Below, piece by piece: positions 27,383-36,411 of a stretch of DNA of 64,000 nt; the first letter of the stretch is position 1; each line of letters opens with the position of its first letter. The DNA is from Candidatus Rhodoferax mariagerensis (lineage in GTDB: Bacteria > Pseudomonadota > Gammaproteobacteria > Burkholderiales > Burkholderiaceae_C): assembly GCA_016719055.1 (NCBI GenBank), contig JADKAW010000038.1, positions 310,001 to 374,000 of the forward strand. Direction: 5' to 3'. The notes under the pieces are model-generated. The model was not told the origin of the DNA, searched no databases, and saw nothing but the letters and a program-made list of their open reading frames with translations. Both the position numbers and the translations under genes were made by a program.

Positions 27383-29055
27383 CTATTCCCACTCGATCGT
27401 TGCCGGCGGCTTGGACGACACATCGTAGGTTACACGATTGATGCCACGCACTTCGTTGATGATGCGGCTTGACACTTTTTTGAGCAAGGCATAGGGCAAC
27501 TCAGCCCAATCTGCGGTCATGAAGTCGCTGGTTTGCACGGCGCGCAACGCCACCACATAGTCGTAAGTGCGACCGTCGCCCATCACACCCACGCTTTTCA
27601 CGGGTAAAAACACGGTAAAGGCCTGACTGGTCAGGTCGTACCAGCTTTTGCCACTGGCTTCATCGATAAACTTGTGCAGCTCTTCGACAAAAATCGCGTC
27701 GGCCTGGCGCAATAAATCGGCATATTCTTTTTGACTTCGCCCAAAATCCGCACACCCAGACCCGGGCCTGGAAACGGGTGTCGATAAACCATATGGTAGG
27801 GCAAACCCAGCGCCACACCCAGTTCGCGCACCTCGTCCTTGAACAGCTCACGCAGCGGCTCCAGCAGCTTCAGACCCAGTTGCTCAGGCAGGCCACCGAC
27901 GTTGTGATGACTCTTGATCACCACGGCTTTTTTGGTTTTTGCACCTCCCGACTCAATCACATCCGGGTAAATGGTGCCCTGGGCCAGCCAGGTTGCGCCT
28001 TTGACGGTGCGACGTGCTTCTGCGCCTTTGACCGCACCACCTTCTTCAGCTTCATTATTTGTAGCGCCTGACGCAGTCAGGGTAAGGGCTTGAGCCTTAA
28101 AAACCTCTACAAACTCGCGGCCGATGATTTTGCGCTTGGTTTCCGGGTCACTGACACCTGCCAGGTGGCCCAAAAACTGGTCTGCGGCGTCAACACGAAT
28201 CACCTTGGCGTGCAGTTTGCCAACAAACATGTCCATCACCATGTCGCCTTCGTTCAGACGCAACAAGCCGTGGTCAACAAATACGCAGGTCAACTGGTCG
28301 CCAATGGCGCGGTGGATCAGGGCCGCTGCCACTGACGAGTCAACGCCGCCAGACAGCCCCAAAATGACATCTTCGTCCCCCACCTGTGCGCGGATTTTTT
28401 CAACCGCCTCGCTGATGTAATCGCCCATGATCCAGTCAGCTCGGGTGCCACAGATATCGAGCACAAAGCGCTCCAGAATCGCCGCGCCGCGCTGGGTGTG
28501 GGTTACTTCGGGGTGGAACTGCACCCCATAAAAAAGACGCTCCTCATCAGCCATGCCGGCAATGGGGCAACTGTCGGTGCTGGCCATCAGCTTGAAACCC
28601 TGGGGCAATTCAGTCACCTTGTCGCCATGGCTCATCCAGACCTGCAGCATGCCGTGGCCCATGGCGGTGGCGTAGTCCTGGATGCCGTCAAGCAAGGCCG
28701 TGTGGCCATGCGCCCGCACATCGGCATGGCCAAATTCGCGCTTGTTGCTGGGCGCGACCCGACCACCAAGTTGTACCGCCATCGTGAACATGCCATAGCA
28801 GATGCCCAGCACCGGCAGGCCAAGCTCATACACCACCAATGGCGCGCGCAGGTCGTGCTCTTCGTAGGTGCTGGCGTGGCTGCCCGACAAAATGATGCCT
28901 TTGAGCATGCCGTCCCGGGCATAGGCACGCAGCCAGTCGTCTGACACATCGCACGGATGCACTTCGCAAAACACATGGGCGTCGCGGATGCGCCGGGCGA
29001 TCAGTTGTGTGACTTGGGAGCCAAAGTCGAGGATGAGAATTTTTTGGTGGGACAT
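27383..29055 (-). CDS. guaA: GMP synthase, glutamine-hydrolysing (frameshifted as read)
   Basis: GuaA converts XMP to GMP with ATP and glutamine ammonia. Its amidotransferase domain has GICYGMFTMA (nucleophile Cys) and QFHPEVTHT. The ATP-pyrophosphatase P-loop is LGLSGGVDSSVAAAL, and the dimerisation domain is at the C-terminus. One A lost from an A run near 27733 breaks the frame after GEVKK; restoring it gives about 557 residues. That is some 30 more than usual, because a Thr/Gly/Glu-rich insertion precedes TWLAQGTIYPDVIES; repeat copy 5 lies in it. The ATG at 29055 (MSHQKILILDFG) is standard. Confidence 0.93.
28049..28096 (-). repeat. Dispersed repeat copy 5 (diverged), inside guaA
   Basis: The minus strand reads AAGCCC, 11 bases, GCGTC, 3 bases, CGCTA. 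It coincides with a peptide insertion in GuaA that other GMP synthases lack. Confidence 0.55.
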
Positions 29056-29075
29056 GGAATACAAACCAGTGGAAA

Positions 29076-29255
29076 TCAGGAAAGGGAGTTGGAATCCAAC
29101 GCCAGCGCGGTCTGTATGCATCGGGCTAACTCTGGAATGTGACGGTCTATCGCGGCTTGCACGGCGAGGGCATCAATATCGCCCAAGTAGTTATGGAATG
29201 ATATTACGCAGTCTCCAATAAAGAGAGGGGGAAATTCCGAATGGTGGATATTCAT
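29076..29255 (-). pseudogene. Remnant of a HEPN (DUF86/HepT-like) toxin gene
   Basis: A 59-codon reading frame ends with SFHNYLGDIDALAVQAAIDRHIPEL, resembling the C-terminal end of DUF86 HEPN ribonucleases, whose active site is R-x4-6-H-x-Y. The His-x-Tyr half (HNY) is in this frame, while the Arg-Asn half (WRLRN) is in the neighbouring frame just upstream, so a frameshift splits the active site. The N-terminal two thirds are missing. An intact MNT nucleotidyltransferase gene lies upstream on the same strand, the usual antitoxin partner, with repeat copy 6 between. Confidence 0.5.
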
Positions 29256-29291
29256 TGCTGTCTGGTATGTTCTTTACGTGCCTGTTATTTG

Positions 29292-29345
29292 CTATATATT
29301 AAATAGCTGTCAGCGCTTATTTATAAAGGGCTAGAAGCCAAAAAT
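29292..29345 (-). repeat. Dispersed repeat copy 6, within the decayed HEPN/MNT module
   Basis: A canonical copy: the minus strand has TTTTTGGCTTC, then TAGCCC, 11 bases, GCGCT, 3 bases, AGCTA. The half sites pair into an imperfect stem. It sits where the 5' part of the HEPN gene would be expected. Confidence 0.8.
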
Positions 29346-29425
29346 GCTTAAAATTCATGACGTATTCAAGCTGCTGGCCACGAGATTCTCGGCGGCAGCC
29401 GCGAACGTTTACTGCCAAGGTTTGC

Positions 29426-29716
29426 TCATAACGCTATGGCCTTCCGAAGAACATGCTGGCGGATATGCGGGTTCAGTTCATGCTCAGGCACCAGATCAAC
29501 CCTGCGCCCGAGCAAATCGGCAAGTTGTTGCGTCAAGGGCAATCGTTGCAAAAAAAGATCGTAACCACGCGTGAACTCAACCAGAAAATCGGCATCGCTC
29601 TGGGGTGTTTCCTCACCTCGCGCAACCGAGCCAAATACCCGCAAATGACTTGCACCGTCGTGATGAGCCAGGGTGTTCAAGGGTTCTTTCATTTGGCGAA
29701 GTTGATCAAGCAGCAT
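29426..29716 (-). CDS. MNT-type nucleotidyltransferase domain protein (antitoxin-like)
   Basis: A 96-residue minimal nucleotidyltransferase with the pol-beta signature FGSVARGEETPQSDADFLVEF (shown in part: GSVARGE and SDADFLVEF), including both metal-binding acidic residues. Such proteins pair with HEPN ribonucleases as antitoxins that adenylylate the toxin. The partner here survives only as a fragment downstream, so the antitoxin may be an orphan. The module interrupts guaB-guaA. The flanking 29717-29949 holds only a short start-less frame ending near 29785. Confidence 0.8.
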   Translation of the reverse strand: MLLDQLRQMKEPLNTLAHHDGASHLRVFGSVARGEETPQSDADFLVEFTRGYDLFLQRLPLTQQLADLLGRRVDLVPEHELNPHIRQHVLRKAIAL

Positions 29717-29949
29717 GGATTGTTGTTTCTGAATGAAAAATGCCGTACCGGGATGTTTGCAAAATAGCTTGTTTTTTTAGTGCGGCTTAGATAAATTGCA
29801 GATATCTACTCGGTTGATCATAAAACCTTCGTCGCTTGGATAGTCGAGCAGCTGTTGTCCGAAATCGGCTGCTAGGCTGCAGTCACCATGAATGAAATGT
29901 TTGCGCCATATCGCCGAAACTTGGAAGTAGCTCCGAATTGTTCAGCAGC

Positions 29950-31419
29950 CTACTCAGCCCGGTAATTTGGCGCTTCTTTGGTGATCTGCACGTCGTGTAC
30001 ATGGCTTTCGCGAATGCCGGCGGTGGTGATCTCGACAAACTCGGCCTTGCTCTGCATCTCGTCAATGGTGGCACAACCGCAATAACCCATGCTGGCGCGC
30101 AATCCGCCGGCCATCTGGAACACGATGGCCACCATTGAGCCTTTGTAGGGAACGCGGCCTTCAATGCCCTCAGGCACCAATTTATCGGCATTGGGGTTGC
30201 CGGTGCTCGACTCCTGAAAATAGCGGTCAGCGCTGCCCTGCTGCATGGCACCAATCGAGCCCATGCCGCGGTAACTCTTGTAGCTACGGCCCTGAAACAA
30301 GATGACCTCTCCAGGTGCCTCTTCAGTGCCGGCAAACATGCCGCCCATCATCACCGAGCTCGCTCCTGCTGCGATCGCTTTGGCAATGTCACCGCTGAAG
30401 CGTATGCCACCATCAGCAATCAGTGGGACACCCGTACCCATGAGCGCTGTGGCCACATTGTCAATGGCCATGATTTGAGGCACACCCACTCCCGCCACGA
30501 TGCGCGTGGTGCAAATGGAACCCGGCCCAATACCCACCTTGACGCCGTCAGCACCGGCCTCAACCAATGCCAGCGCAGCGGCACCGGTGGCAATATTGCC
30601 GCCAATCACCTCTACCTGCGGAAAGTTCTGCTTGACCCAACGCACCCGGTCAAGCACGCCTTTGCTGTGACCGTGTGCGGTGTCCACCACAATGGCATCG
30701 ACACCAGCTCGGGCCAGCAATTCCACCCGTTCTTCGGTGCCTTCGCCCACGCCCACAGCGGCGGCTACGCGCAATTTGCCAAAAGCATCGCGCGCAGCAC
30801 TGGGGAAATTGGTTTGTTTGGTGATGTCCTTGACGGTGATCAGCCCCTTGAGCTCAAAAGCCTCGTTGACCACCAGCAGGCGCTCGATCTTGTACTGGTT
30901 AAGCAGCACCTTGGCTTCATTGAGTGTGGTGCCGTCAGGCACAGTGACGAGCTTCTCGCGCGGGGTCATGATGTGGCTCACTGCCAAGTCGTACCGGGAT
31001 TCAAACCGCAGGTCGCGCCCGGTCACAATGCCGGCCACCCTGCCGCCATCAATCACCGGAAAGCCCGAAATTCCTAGCTGCTCTGACAGTGCCATGACCT
31101 GACGCACTGTGTGTTGTGGTGTGATGACCACCGGGTCGCGCAGCACGCCTGACTCGTACCGCTTGACTTTGGCAACCTTGGCCGCTTGCTGCTGTGCCGT
31201 CATGTTTTTATGGACCACACCAATGCCGCCCTCCTGGGCAATGGCAATGGCCAGACGCGACTCAGTCACTGTGTCCATCGCTGCAGACACCAGCGGCAGG
31301 TTCAGGGCAATATTGCGGGTAAACAGGGTGGAAAGCGAGGTGTCCTTGGGAAGGACCTGGGAGTACGCAGGCACCAACAAAACATCGTCGAAGGTGAGCG
31401 CTTTGCCAATCAGGCGCAT
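29950..31419 (-). CDS. guaB: Inosine-5'-monophosphate dehydrogenase
   Basis: GuaB oxidises IMP to XMP, the rate-limiting step to GMP. The 489-residue protein starts MRLIGKALTFDDVLLVP. Two CBS domains are inserted around residues 95-205, and the catalytic loop GPGSICTTRIVAG holds the active Cys. The flap (YRGMGSIGAMQQGSADRY) and the C-terminal GRVPYKG block are also present. Complete and in frame. guaA follows on the same strand after about 890 bases containing the MNT/HEPN module. Confidence 0.97.
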   Translation of the reverse strand: MRLIGKALTFDDVLLVPAYSQVLPKDTSLSTLFTRNIALNLPLVSAAMDTVTESRLAIAIAQEGGIGVVHKNMTAQQQAAKVAKVKRYESGVLRDPVVITPQHTVRQVMALSEQLGISGFPVIDGGRVAGIVTGRDLRFESRYDLAVSHIMTPREKLVTVPDGTTLNEAKVLLNQYKIERLLVVNEAFELKGLITVKDITKQTNFPSAARDAFGKLRVAAAVGVGEGTEERVELLARAGVDAIVVDTAHGHSKGVLDRVRWVKQNFPQVEVIGGNIATGAAALALVEAGADGVKVGIGPGSICTTRIVAGVGVPQIMAIDNVATALMGTGVPLIADGGIRFSGDIAKAIAAGASSVMMGGMFAGTEEAPGEVILFQGRSYKSYRGMGSIGAMQQGSADRYFQESSTGNPNADKLVPEGIEGRVPYKGSMVAIVFQMAGGLRASMGYCGCATIDEMQSKAEFVEITTAGIRESHVHDVQITKEAPNYRAE

Positions 31420-31514
31420 GGTGTAAGCTCCAAATTATCGATTGTATCTGGGCAGTCACACCCCAAATACGCCCGGTTGTGTGAATACACCGCTGTCGCA
31501 TAAACTCCTGACTC

Positions 31515-32045
31515 ATGAAACATATCGCACTGATCGCTTTGATGATTGCCCTGATGCCCATTGGTGCGCCGGCGCAATGGTTGTGGGTTGACAAGGATGG
31601 CCGCAAAGTATTCAGTGATCGTGCGCCGCCCAGCTCAGTGAGTGAAAGCAGCATCCTCAAGCGACCTGGTCAAGCCAAGGCAGCCCCTGCAGTCGCCAAT
31701 GCCGAGGTTGACACAGGCCCTGCCTCCACATCAACGGCTGTACCAGGGGCGTCTTCACCAAACTCCGCCAGTCCCCCCAAACTGCCGCGCGTGGACAAGG
31801 AACTGGCTGAACAAAAAAAGAAAGCCGAGCAACTCGAAGCGGACAAACGTAAGGCCGAGGAAGCGAGAGTTGCGAAGGAAAAGGCCGAAAACTGTGAGCG
31901 TGCCAAATCAGCGAAAGCCGGTCTGAACGCCGGCCTGCGCATCGCCAGAATCAACAGCAAGGGCGAGCGTGAGGAAATGAACGAGGTCGCACGCGCTGCA
32001 GAGGTCAAACGCGTTCAGTCGATCATTGAATCAGACTGCAATTAG
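31515..32045 (+). CDS. DUF4124 domain exported protein
   Basis: A 176-residue protein with a signal peptide (MKHIALIALMIALMPIGAPA) followed by the DUF4124 motif QWLWVDKDGRKVFSDRAPP. A Pro/Ala/Ser linker and a Lys/Glu-rich coiled coil (about residues 95-125) follow. The family is common in the proteobacterial envelope and has no known activity. It is divergent from guaB and convergent with rnfH. Confidence 0.8.
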   Translation: MKHIALIALMIALMPIGAPAQWLWVDKDGRKVFSDRAPPSSVSESSILKRPGQAKAAPAVANAEVDTGPASTSTAVPGASSPNSASPPKLPRVDKELAEQKKKAEQLEADKRKAEEARVAKEKAENCERAKSAKAGLNAGLRIARINSKGEREEMNEVARAAEVKRVQSIIESDCN

Positions 32046-32063
32046 GGCCGGCGCGCTCCAGCT

Positions 32064-32411
32064 TCAATAGCCAGCTTTTGCGCCCAAGCGCCTCTTCTGA
32101 AAAAGACCGGCAGTGCGCGCACCCTGTTTGACAAAACGCTCACGTCGGGCAATTTTGGGATCCACCCGCAGCGGGCGATAAACTTCAATGCGGTCCTGAT
32201 CACGCAACAGATCAGACCACTCAGCACGACGGCCCCAGATACCCAACAAAATTCCTGGATTGTCGATTTCAGGGCACTTGGTCAATAAGCCACTTTGCTT
32301 GAGCGCTTGCAGAACGCTGCAAGGCGGGATGATCTCCAGGTTGACTTCATGCACTGTGCGTGGTTGGGGTGAATACACCAGGCTGACATGAAGCAGTAGC
32401 TTATTCGCCAT
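32064..32411 (-). CDS. rnfH: RnfH family ubiquitin-fold protein
   Basis: A 115-residue UPF0125/RnfH protein with a beta-grasp fold. Visible features are VYSPQPRTVHEVNLEI, the PPCSVLQALKQSG helix, and the hallmark DRIEVYRPLRVDPKIARRERF. Function is unknown; it is usually coupled to ratA. The start overlaps the ratA stop by 11 bases, as expected for that operon. Confidence 0.88.
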   Translation of the reverse strand: MANKLLLHVSLVYSPQPRTVHEVNLEIIPPCSVLQALKQSGLLTKCPEIDNPGILLGIWGRRAEWSDLLRDQDRIEVYRPLRVDPKIARRERFVKQGARTAGLFQKRRLGAKAGY

Positions 32412-32838
32412 AGACCTGCTTGGCCCTTTTTACAAACGCGTCCACCATGCTGCTGGCGATCTTGTCAAACACTGGACTGATGAGCTTTCCCAGGGTGCTT
32501 TCAAAACCGTAGGTCAAGCTCAACTCGACCTTGCAGGCCCGCGGCTCATTGCCAAGCGGAAGAAAATTCCAGACACCTTCGAGTTTAGAAAACGGGCCGT
32601 TAACCAGGTTGATGATCACCTGCTGATCAGGAATATGGACATTCCGGGTCGAAAAGGTCTGATGCACGCCACTGAACGAAATGCCGATTTCGGCCAACAT
32701 GCCGTTTTCTTCCTGTTCAACCGCGCGCGCCTTGTCACACCAGGGCAGAAACTGCGGATATTGATCCACGTCGACGACCAAACGGTACATCTCGGCCGGG
32801 CTGTACCAGATTAAAACGGACTTTTTGACAGTTTTCAT
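32401..32838 (-). CDS. ratA: RatA-like SRPBCC (COQ10/START) family protein
   Basis: A 145-residue SRPBCC-fold protein: KKSVLIWYSPAEMYRLV, DVDQYPQFLPWCDKARAV, and the C-terminal helix IASSMVDAFVKRAKQVYG. E. coli RatA blocks ribosome subunit joining, whereas the related COQ10 proteins bind ubiquinone. Which role applies here cannot be told. It overlaps rnfH and is divergent from smpB by 69 bases. Confidence 0.87.
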   Translation of the reverse strand: MKTVKKSVLIWYSPAEMYRLVVDVDQYPQFLPWCDKARAVEQEENGMLAEIGISFSGVHQTFSTRNVHIPDQQVIINLVNGPFSKLEGVWNFLPLGNEPRACKVELSLTYGFESTLGKLISPVFDKIASSMVDAFVKRAKQVYGE

Positions 32839-32907
32839 AGAATGGAGGTTTGCGCCGGATTGTAGTCAAGTCTGGTTCGCATCCCTATCATCCCCAAGCT
32901 CACCCCC

Positions 32908-33381
32908 ATGGCCAAAAAACCCGACACCTCCAGCCGCATTGCAGACAACAAGAAAGCCGCCTTTAATTATTTTTTTGAGGAGCGCTTTGAAGCCGGCATT
33001 GTGCTGGAAGGCTGGGAGGTCAAGTCGCTGCGCGAAGGCAAGGTGCAGCTCACTGATGGTTATGTCGTGATCCGTAACGGCGAACTATTCATCATTGGCC
33101 TGCAAATCAATCCGCTGGGCACGGCATCAACCCACATCAGCCCGGACAAACAGCGCACCAAGAAACTCTTGATGCACAAGGAAGAAATCAAACGCCTGAT
33201 TGGCAAGGTCGAACAAAAGGGCTATACGCTGGTACCGATCAACCTTCACTGGAAAAATGGCAAGGTTAAATGCGAGGTCGCCTTGGCCAAAGGTAAGGCC
33301 GAGCACGACAAACGCGACACCATCAAAGACCGAGAAGGTAAACGCGAGGTGGAACGGGCCATGAAGTCGCGGCAGCGATAA
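32908..33381 (+). CDS. smpB: SsrA-binding protein SmpB
   Basis: SmpB carries tmRNA to stalled ribosomes for trans-translation. The 157-residue OB-fold protein has NKKAAFNYFFEERFEAGIVL (tmRNA contacts) and GWEVKSLREGKVQL. The basic tail with DKRDTIKDREGKREV mimics an mRNA helix in the decoding centre. The tmRNA gene itself is not in the window. Confidence 0.96.
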   Translation: MAKKPDTSSRIADNKKAAFNYFFEERFEAGIVLEGWEVKSLREGKVQLTDGYVVIRNGELFIIGLQINPLGTASTHISPDKQRTKKLLMHKEEIKRLIGKVEQKGYTLVPINLHWKNGKVKCEVALAKGKAEHDKRDTIKDREGKREVERAMKSRQR

Positions 33382-33469
33382 TTTTTTTGGACGCTTGGAA
33401 TAAAACCACCTTTGAGGGTGTTTATGGGGTGCAGACGGTTCGCTGCTTTCACTTTCACAGGAGTTCACC

Positions 33470-33853
33470 ATGAAGTTTGTTTCCCCCTCCCTGGTTCTGG
33501 CCACGGCCACCCTGGTCGTTTTCGCCGGTTGCGCCGCCATGGCAAATGCGCCAGTCAAAGTCTCTGACGGTATTTTGACTGGCCACAACGGCATGACGCT
33601 TTACACCTTTGACAAGGACGTGGCTGGCAGCGGCAAATCCACCTGCAACGGACCCTGCGCAAGCAACTGGCCCCCTCTGGCCGCTGCGCCGAGTGACTCC
33701 GCCAATGGAGATTTCACGGTCATTACCCGGGATGACGGAAGCAAGCAATGGGCTGTCAAGGGCAAACCGGTGTATTTCTGGGTGAAGGACAGTAAGCCTG
33801 GCGACAAGACCGGAGACGGCTTTAATAAAGTCTGGCAAGTCGCCAAGCCCTAA
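33470..33853 (+). CDS. Secreted-repeat lipoprotein (COG4315)
   Basis: A 127-residue protein with a signal peptide and lipobox-like FAGC (Cys near residue 20), followed by two copies of the Lipoprotein_15 repeat: GMTLYTFDKDVAG...CNGPCASNWPPL and GKPVYFWVKDSKPGD. Family function is unknown. The AGGAG in CACAGGAGTTCACC precedes the ATG. It is followed at 53 bases by an ECF sigma gene and may belong to its regulon or operon. Confidence 0.82.
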   Translation: MKFVSPSLVLATATLVVFAGCAAMANAPVKVSDGILTGHNGMTLYTFDKDVAGSGKSTCNGPCASNWPPLAAAPSDSANGDFTVITRDDGSKQWAVKGKPVYFWVKDSKPGDKTGDGFNKVWQVAKP

Positions 33854-33906
33854 GCGTCAATCGCTTGACGATCGTTTGTTGATCATTCGTTGCCTGTCCT
33901 GACCCC

Positions 33907-34455
33907 ATGTCCCGCGAACTGATGGTGGCCCAGATTCCAGCTCTGCGCCGGTACGCGAGGGCCTTGACCGGTGACACCTGGCTGGCCGATGACCTCGTGC
34001 AGGACACGCTGGAGCGCGCCTGTAGCAAATGGCGTTTGTGGCTGGCGGGCTCAAACCTGCGTGCCTGGTTGTTCAGCGTGATGCACAACCTGTTTGTCAA
34101 CCAGTTGCGGCAGTCGCCTGCCCGGGCAAACCTGACGCTGGTGGATCTCGATAGCGTGCCGGTCAACATGCACGCCACTCACGCTGACCCGGGCCTTGCG
34201 CTTGATTTGCAGCGCTGCCTTTTACGACTGCCACCTGAGCAGCGCGAGGTGTTGCTGCTGGTCAGCCTGGAAGACATGAGCTACGCCGATGTGGCGCGGG
34301 TTATCGGAGCGCCGTTGGGCACGGTGATGTCGCGTCTTTCGCGTGCCAGGGTCCGTTTGCAGGATTTGCTCGATGCGCCAGCCAGCAGCGCCAGCGATCA
34401 GCTGAACGACCTGCCTCTCCCATCCCCGGTCAAAACCCTGCGCCGCCTGAAATAG
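33907..34455 (+). CDS. ECF-type RNA polymerase sigma factor
   Basis: A 182-residue sigma-70 family regulator: region 2 with RYARALTGDTWLADDLVQDT and LRAWLFSVMHNL, and region 4 with LPPEQREVLLLVSLEDMSY and IGAPLGTVMSRLSRAR (DNA-binding helix). It lacks regions 1 and 3, so it is an ECF sigma. The anti-sigma gene follows after 13 bases. Signal and target promoters are unknown. Confidence 0.9.
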   Translation: MSRELMVAQIPALRRYARALTGDTWLADDLVQDTLERACSKWRLWLAGSNLRAWLFSVMHNLFVNQLRQSPARANLTLVDLDSVPVNMHATHADPGLALDLQRCLLRLPPEQREVLLLVSLEDMSYADVARVIGAPLGTVMSRLSRARVRLQDLLDAPASSASDQLNDLPLPSPVKTLRRLK

Positions 34456-34468
34456 ACAGCCCAAAGCC

Positions 34469-35290
34469 ATGAAACCCCTGCCCGGCCCCCCGTTGACTGA
34501 CGATGAGCTCCATGCTTTGGCAGATGCCCAAGGCTCGCCCGAGACGCTGGAGGCACTTCGGAGCAGACTGGCTGACGACCCCCAAGCAAAGCAGCGCCTG
34601 CTGCAATGGCAGCGTCAACGCGATGCGCTGCGCGGCCTGTACACGCAGGTGCTTCAGGAAGCCGTACCCACAATGCTATCGCAGGCGGTCGGGCTGGCTA
34701 CCTCAACGACGCCGAGTTACGCGCGGTGGCGCTATGGTGGCCTGGCAGCCACAGTGCTGATGGCGTTTTGGGCGGGCTGGTTTGCCAACGCGCAATGGCC
34801 GGGCAGCCCTTGGCATAACAATGCGCCCAGCATGGCGTACGTCCAGCTTGAGAGGGATTTTTTACGCCAGGCTGGACTGGCGCATCGCGTGTATGTGCCG
34901 GAGGTTCGCCACCCGGTTGAAGTCACGGCCACCGAACAAGCACATCTGGTGCAATGGCTGTCCAAGAGACTCGGCAAGCCACTCAAGGTACCCGACCTCA
35001 GCACCTACGGCTTCGAACTGGTGGGCGGCCGATTGTTGCCAGGCGAGGCCGGTGCACGGGCTTTGTTCATGTTTCAAAACACGGCTGGCAACCGGGTGAC
35101 GCTTTACCTAGGCGCAGTTGATGCCCAAGCTACGAACTTGTCAGACAAAGAAACCGGATTCCGATTTGACTCACAAGCGGGTATCCCAAGCTTCTACTGG
35201 ATCGATCAGGGCTTTGGTTACGCACTGGCTGGCCAACTGTCTCGCGAATCCCTCATGAAACTGGCTGACCTGGTGTATCGCCAGCTATAG
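34469..35290 (+). CDS. Anti-sigma factor, single-pass membrane protein
   Basis: A 273-residue protein directly after the ECF sigma gene. The N-terminal part (LTDDELHALADAQGSPE and a helix ending near residue 70) looks like a cytoplasmic sigma-binding region. One membrane helix follows (GGLAATVLMAFWAGWFA, about residues 90-106), then a periplasmic domain resembling the anti-sigma factors paired with ECF sigmas in betaproteobacteria. No zinc-binding HxxxCxxC motif is visible. Its role is inferred from position and topology. Confidence 0.8.
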   Translation: MKPLPGPPLTDDELHALADAQGSPETLEALRSRLADDPQAKQRLLQWQRQRDALRGLYTQVLQEAVPTMLSQAVGLATSTTPSYARWRYGGLAATVLMAFWAGWFANAQWPGSPWHNNAPSMAYVQLERDFLRQAGLAHRVYVPEVRHPVEVTATEQAHLVQWLSKRLGKPLKVPDLSTYGFELVGGRLLPGEAGARALFMFQNTAGNRVTLYLGAVDAQATNLSDKETGFRFDSQAGIPSFYWIDQGFGYALAGQLSRESLMKLADLVYRQL

Positions 35291-35307
35291 CAACAAAAAA
35301 GATCTCT

Positions 35308-36411
35308 TCAGGACATTTCTCGCAGAGGATGACAGTGATCGGCCCAGGGACTGACGAAAAATGGCGCGACCATCTCCGGGCTAACCTCTTCCAGGCACTC
35401 TGGACTCCAGCGTGGTGCATTGTCCTTGTCAATCGCCAGCGCACGAATACCTTCAGCGGTCTCGGTTTGGGCGCCACGTCGCAAAAGATGCGCTGGAAAA
35501 AAGCAATGGCGCATCATGTCGCGCTCCATGCGCAGTTCGGCTGCCAAGCTCAAGTGGCGGGCGCGGCGAACCTGCTCAAACGCCACATGCAGCATCAGCG
35601 GTGAGCGCTGTCGCAGCAGGGCCACCGTCTGACTGGCCCAGTCGCTCATGTCGGTCTGCAAGGCCGCCAACACCTGACCGACGTTTTCCAACGAGAAATA
35701 TTGGTCTATTTGGACTCTAGCCCTTATGCTACCAGCACTAACAGCTACTGAAAACATAGTAATCCAGTTGTCTAGCTGAGCCGGTTCCAATGGGTTGATG
35801 CCAGCCAGTGCCTCCCAGGCTGGCTGAAGCTGATCAACCTCGGCACAAAAATCCGCAAGCCCCAGTTCAATGGCCTCGGCCGCCCCCAGGGTGGTACCAG
35901 TCAGTGCCAACCATTCGCCGGTATGACCCGGACAACGGCTCAAAAAATAGCCTCCGCCAACGTCCGGAAACAGACCAATGGTGGTCTCTGGCATGGCCAT
36001 CCTGGTGCGTGTTGTCACCAGCCGGTGCGACGCACCCTGGCTGATGCCCATGCCGCCTCCCATCACAATGCCGTCCATGAAGGCAATGTAGGGCTTGGGG
36101 TAACTATGGATCAGGTGGTTGAGGGTGTATTCCTCGGTAAAAAAGTCTTCCGGTGCCGGATCACCCGCAAGCAGCGCCTGGTGAAAAAATCGGATATCCC
36201 CCCCGGCACAAAAAGCCCCAAATGGCCCGGCTTTGTTGCTGCCACGAATCCCCACCGCTTGCACTTGATCATCCTGTCGCCAGGCAAGCAGCGTGATGGT
36301 CAGTTGCCTGATCATGGACAAAGTCAGCGCATTCAGCGCTGATGGCCGGTTCAAGGTAATAAACCCCACCTGTCCTTTGACTTCAGTCAACACCTCATTC
36401 AAAACACTCAT
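35308..36411 (-). CDS. Enoyl-CoA hydratase/isomerase family, 3-hydroxyisobutyryl-CoA hydrolase-like
   Basis: A 367-residue crotonase-fold protein. Its length and the blocks GAFCAGGDIRFFH, AFMDGIVMGGGMGIS and AMPETTIGLFPDVGGGYFLSR match 3-hydroxyisobutyryl-CoA hydrolases of valine breakdown more than short enoyl-CoA hydratases. The family Glu is in the MPETTIGLFPD block. Repeat copy 7 lies inside and encodes VAVSAGSIRARV in antisense. The start overlaps the EamA stop by ATGA. Confidence 0.83.
   Translation of the reverse strand: MSVLNEVLTEVKGQVGFITLNRPSALNALTLSMIRQLTITLLAWRQDDQVQAVGIRGSNKAGPFGAFCAGGDIRFFHQALLAGDPAPEDFFTEEYTLNHLIHSYPKPYIAFMDGIVMGGGMGISQGASHRLVTTRTRMAMPETTIGLFPDVGGGYFLSRCPGHTGEWLALTGTTLGAAEAIELGLADFCAEVDQLQPAWEALAGINPLEPAQLDNWITMFSVAVSAGSIRARVQIDQYFSLENVGQVLAALQTDMSDWASQTVALLRQRSPLMLHVAFEQVRRARHLSLAAELRMERDMMRHCFFPAHLLRRGAQTETAEGIRALAIDKDNAPRWSPECLEEVSPEMVAPFFVSPWADHCHPLREMS
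35711..35760 (+). repeat. Dispersed repeat copy 7, inside the crotonase-fold gene
   Basis: The plus strand reads TAGCCC, 11 bases, GCACT, 3 bases, AGCTA, then an AAAACATAG-type tail. It is translated in antisense as part of the enzyme. Confidence 0.75.

Noticed and set aside
29883..30335. 150-codon minus-strand frame overlapping the guaB 3' end
   Set aside because: Out-of-frame shadow of guaB; the guaB translation there is fully conserved.
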